Assembly: GCF_029168335.1 (NCBI RefSeq)
Contig: NZ_JARGYC010000024.1
Span: 1 to 63,083, forward strand
DNA: 63,083 bases
Source: Psychromarinibacter sediminicola
GTDB taxonomy: Bacteria; Pseudomonadota; Alphaproteobacteria; Rhodobacterales; Rhodobacteraceae
Reading direction: 5' to 3'
Part shown: positions 61,334 through 63,083 of the stretch, one piece after another
Layout of the letters: the number at the start of each line of letters is the position of its first letter
How positions within the stretch are numbered: position 1 is the stretch's first letter
The notes under the pieces: generated by a model
What the model was told of the DNA's origin: nothing
Databases searched by the model: none
The model's input: the letters and a program-made list of their open reading frames with translations, nothing else
Made by a program: the position numbers and the translations under genes

Positions 61334-61382
61334 GCAGATGTTATCTGCGCCGCCTTCGTGACCCATCACATCGCCTTGTGAC
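61334..61382 (-). promoter_or_regulatory. Operator-like dyads upstream of the family-3 binding protein
   Basis: GCAGAT-GTT-ATCTGC (61334-61348) is a perfect 6-3-6 dyad 37 nt before the start codon. Nearby GTGAC is repeated directly at 61358 and 61378 (20-bp spacing, one side of the helix) around TCACA. Either could be a regulator site. The rest of the 61298-61590 gap shows no gene. Confidence 0.45.
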
Positions 61383-61590
61383 ATTCGGGAAACGGCGCGG
61401 CGTCGCCTGGCTGGCCTGGCCCGTCTGGCGGGGCGCTCGCCGGGCCCGATGCCATCCACGAGCTGCCGGTGCGGCATGCCCCGGAGGCGATCCCATCGTC
61501 ATGCGAAACGCCAGGATTCGGGACGCCGGTACGCCGTCTCGAAATCGTCGATTGTACGGGAGGTCATGCCCGGCTCCAGAGTCCTGTCCT

Positions 61591-61632
61591 CTGTGCCGCG
61601 GCGCCTTCCGAGAAGGGGGCGCCACGGCACAG
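61591..61632 (-). terminator. Hairpin after the FAA-hydrolase-family gene
   Basis: CTGTGCCG-c-GGCGCC / GGCGCC-a-CGGCACAG, 14 paired bases with one C-A mismatch and a 12-nt loop, 46 nt after the minus-strand stop. It separates this gene from the binding-protein gene. Confidence 0.65.
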
Positions 61633-61677
61633 CGGAATGAGAGGTCGGGAGGCTCCGGGGTCGGTAGCGGGCGTGCG

Positions 61678-62559
61678 TCAGCTGTCCTCGACGACGGTGT
61701 TCTTCAGAACGCCGATACCGCTGAGGTCCACTTCCACGACATCGCCCGGCTTGAGGAAGATCGGCGGGTTGCGCTTGAACCCGACGCCGGCCGGGGTGCC
61801 CATTGCAATCACGTCGCCCGCTTCGAGGTCGATGAACTCCGACAGGTGATTGATGATGAAGGGCACGTCGAAATACATCGACGCGGTGTTGTCCTTCTGC
61901 ATCTGCTCGCCGTTCACGCGCGTGACGATTTCGACATTGTGCGGATCCTTGAGTTCATCCGCCGTCACGATCACCGGTCCGAGAGGGCCCGTGGTCCGGA
62001 AGTTCTTGCCCGCGATGTACTGGGTCGTGCGGAACTGGTAGTCGCGCACGGTGATATCGTTGAACGCGGTGTAGCCGAAGACATGATCCATCGCGTCTTC
62101 GACGGCGATCTGGCCCTTGTGCGGCTTGCCGATCACGACGGCCAGCTCGCCTTCCCAATCCAGCTGCTCGGACACCTTCGGGTATAGGACGTTCTGCCCG
62201 GAGCCGATCAGTGTGGCGTTGTAGCGGTTGAACATGATCGGGTTGGGGCTCATCTCGAACCCGGCTTCCTTCGCATGCTCGACATAGTTCCGCCCGATGC
62301 AGAAGAACTTGGGCGGGCGCGGCACGCTGGGAAGCAGTTCGACATCCGCAGGGGTGCGGTGCGCCGCGGGATCGGCATTGGCAGCCATGGCCTTGATGGT
62401 CTCCATGAGTGCCGGCCCACGTTCGATCAGCTCGACAACGGACGCCGGTGCGCCGCTGGTTCCGCTGGTCTGATATAGCGCAGGGATGTCGATGATGCCG
62501 GACTCTTGCCAGACACCAAAGCTTGGAATTCCCTGAGAAATATAGCTGGCCAGTTTCAT
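61678..62559 (-). CDS. Fumarylacetoacetate hydrolase-family protein
   Basis: A 293-residue FAH-superfamily enzyme. The metal site is visible: Glu136 and Glu138 in DWEGELAVVIGK and Asp168 in AFNDITVRDYQ. KFFCIGRNYVEHAKEAGFEM and IAMGTPAGVGF are conserved family blocks. Members hydrolyse or decarboxylate 2,4-diketo acids or dehydrate sugar acids (for example 2-keto-3-deoxy acid or hydroxypentadienoate metabolism). AAGGAG lies 7 nt before the ATG. It is divergent from a CMD-family gene; together they could act on an aromatic ring-cleavage or diketo acid product, but the rest of the pathway is outside the window. Confidence 0.9.
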   Translation of the reverse strand: MKLASYISQGIPSFGVWQESGIIDIPALYQTSGTSGAPASVVELIERGPALMETIKAMAANADPAAHRTPADVELLPSVPRPPKFFCIGRNYVEHAKEAGFEMSPNPIMFNRYNATLIGSGQNVLYPKVSEQLDWEGELAVVIGKPHKGQIAVEDAMDHVFGYTAFNDITVRDYQFRTTQYIAGKNFRTTGPLGPVIVTADELKDPHNVEIVTRVNGEQMQKDNTASMYFDVPFIINHLSEFIDLEAGDVIAMGTPAGVGFKRNPPIFLKPGDVVEVDLSGIGVLKNTVVEDS

Positions 62560-62661
62560 CTTTTCTCCTTATGTTCGATATACGGTGAGACATGTCCGAT
62601 TTTAGGGATTCATCACCGCCGACTCAAGCCAAATGGCACATGCAGCAAGAAGGAGTTCTTC
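62560..62661. promoter_or_regulatory. Divergent control region, FAH-family / CMD-family genes
   Basis: A 102-nt gap with both ribosome sites (AAGGAG on each strand). CGGTGA (62583-62588) and TCACCG (62613-62618) form an inverted pair 24 nt apart; an AT-rich patch TTCGATATAC lies next to the FAH leader. A shared regulator is plausible but no regulator gene is visible on either side. Confidence 0.4.
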
Positions 62662-63057
62662 ATGACCGACACATCCTCGGCAGGTGAGCGTTTCGACGAC
62701 GGGCTCGCGACTCGCAAGGCGGTCCTCGGCGACGAATATGTCGAGAAATCGCTCGCCAACGCAGGCGAGTTCGGCTGGCCTCTGCAGAAACTGACGACCG
62801 AGTACTGCTGGAACGAGATCTGGAACCGGCCGGGCCTGGACCGCCGCGCGCGCTCTCTGCTGAACCTCGGCATGATCGCGGCTTTGAACCGGCCACACGA
62901 GTTCAGAATCCACGTGAACGGAGCCCTCAACAACGGTCTGTCCAAGGAGGAGATCCGAGAAGCCATTCTTCAGATTGCCTTCTACTGCGGCGGGCCGGCC
63001 GCGCTGGACGCCAACCGGATCTTGACGGAAGTGCTCAAAGAGCGAGGTGAGCTTTGA
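62662..63057 (+). CDS. Carboxymuconolactone decarboxylase-family protein (PcaC-like)
   Basis: A 131-residue protein matching gamma-carboxymuconolactone decarboxylases in length and layout: RFDDGLATRKAVLGDEYVEK at the N-terminus, LDRRARSLLNLGMIAALNRP, EFRIHVNGALNNGLSKEEIR and IAFYCGGPAALDANRI. Unlike AhpD it has no CxxC pair. It may decarboxylate a ring-cleavage lactone or act on a similar acid in a pathway with the FAH-family enzyme. AAGGAG stands 7 nt before the ATG. Its operon probably continues past the right edge. Confidence 0.86.
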   Translation: MTDTSSAGERFDDGLATRKAVLGDEYVEKSLANAGEFGWPLQKLTTEYCWNEIWNRPGLDRRARSLLNLGMIAALNRPHEFRIHVNGALNNGLSKEEIREAILQIAFYCGGPAALDANRILTEVLKERGEL

Positions 63058-63083
63058 GAACGGCGGCGTCAGAACGATCCCCC

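Noticed and set aside
61366-61381. TCACA-N6-TGTGA resembling a CRP site
   Set aside because: The half-sites are everted relative to the CRP consensus TGTGA-N6-TCACA, so it is not a CRP box as such.

Overview
The window is very GC-rich, with strong G/C preference at third codon positions, and is almost entirely coding. It carries eight complete uptake systems (two Dpp/Opp-type ABC, two Pot-type ABC, one FecBCD-type ABC, one carbohydrate CUT1-type ABC, one TAXI-TRAP and one DctPQM-TRAP) plus an orphan amino-acid-type binding protein. Each sits with its own catabolic enzymes and local regulator. Together with the CTTGAC-like -35 element and the many ATGA/GTGA start-stop overlaps, this suggests an alphaproteobacterium, most likely of the Rhodobacterales/Roseobacter group, and possibly an accessory replicon or nutrient-uptake island. 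The taxon is inference. I saw no rRNA, tRNA, CRISPR array, transposase, integrase or replication gene.

Layout. 1-2.6 kb: glycerol kinase (glpK) convergent with an RpiR-type regulator. 2.9-9.0 kb: SDR dehydrogenase plus a complete peptide-type ABC operon, convergent with an amidohydrolase/deacetylase. 10.2-10.8 kb: gene-poor stretch with the apparent C-terminal remnant of an enoyl-CoA hydratase. 10.8-16.9 kb: LysR regulator divergent from a TAXI-TRAP transporter and a sulfatase-superfamily hydrolase. 17.4-25.2 kb: flavin monooxygenase, two AhpD/CMD-fold proteins, opine dehydrogenase and a Pot-type ABC transporter. 25.4-35.6 kb: HTH-citrate-synthase fusion, whose catalytic residues appear lost, divergent from a second peptide-type ABC operon that ends in two tandem FAD oxidoreductases of identical length. 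36.0-37.9 kb: HxlR regulator, NmrA-like protein and DsbA-family protein. 38.2-44.3 kb: second Pot-type ABC with Asp/Glu racemase, GNAT and NTF2-like proteins. 44.5-47.3 kb: FecBCD-type transporter. 47.5-52.7 kb: CUT1 sugar-type ABC operon (minus strand) headed by a large ArsR-like regulator. 53.1-60.1 kb: LacI regulator divergent from a DctPQM TRAP transporter, a VOC protein, a RuBisCO-like protein (RLP) and a DUF1537 acid-sugar kinase. 60.4-63.1 kb: amino-acid-type binding protein, FAA-hydrolase-family enzyme and a CMD-family protein at the right edge.

The pattern is regulator + importer + short enzyme set, repeated about eight times. The two most noteworthy systems are the RLP/kinase/TRAP/VOC operon, a probable variant of the D-apionate-type (OiaK/OiaX) route lacking the usual upstream dehydrogenase, and the HTH-citrate-synthase regulator that appears to have become a non-catalytic metabolite sensor. 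Several intergenic regions hold strong dyads or repeats (a 15-bp direct repeat flanking the LacI/TRAP divergence, shared GGATATA motifs at both promoters of the ArsR-like system, a 12-bp attenuator hairpin inside the sugar operon, and nested hairpins after the FAD oxidoreductases) that give testable regulatory hypotheses.
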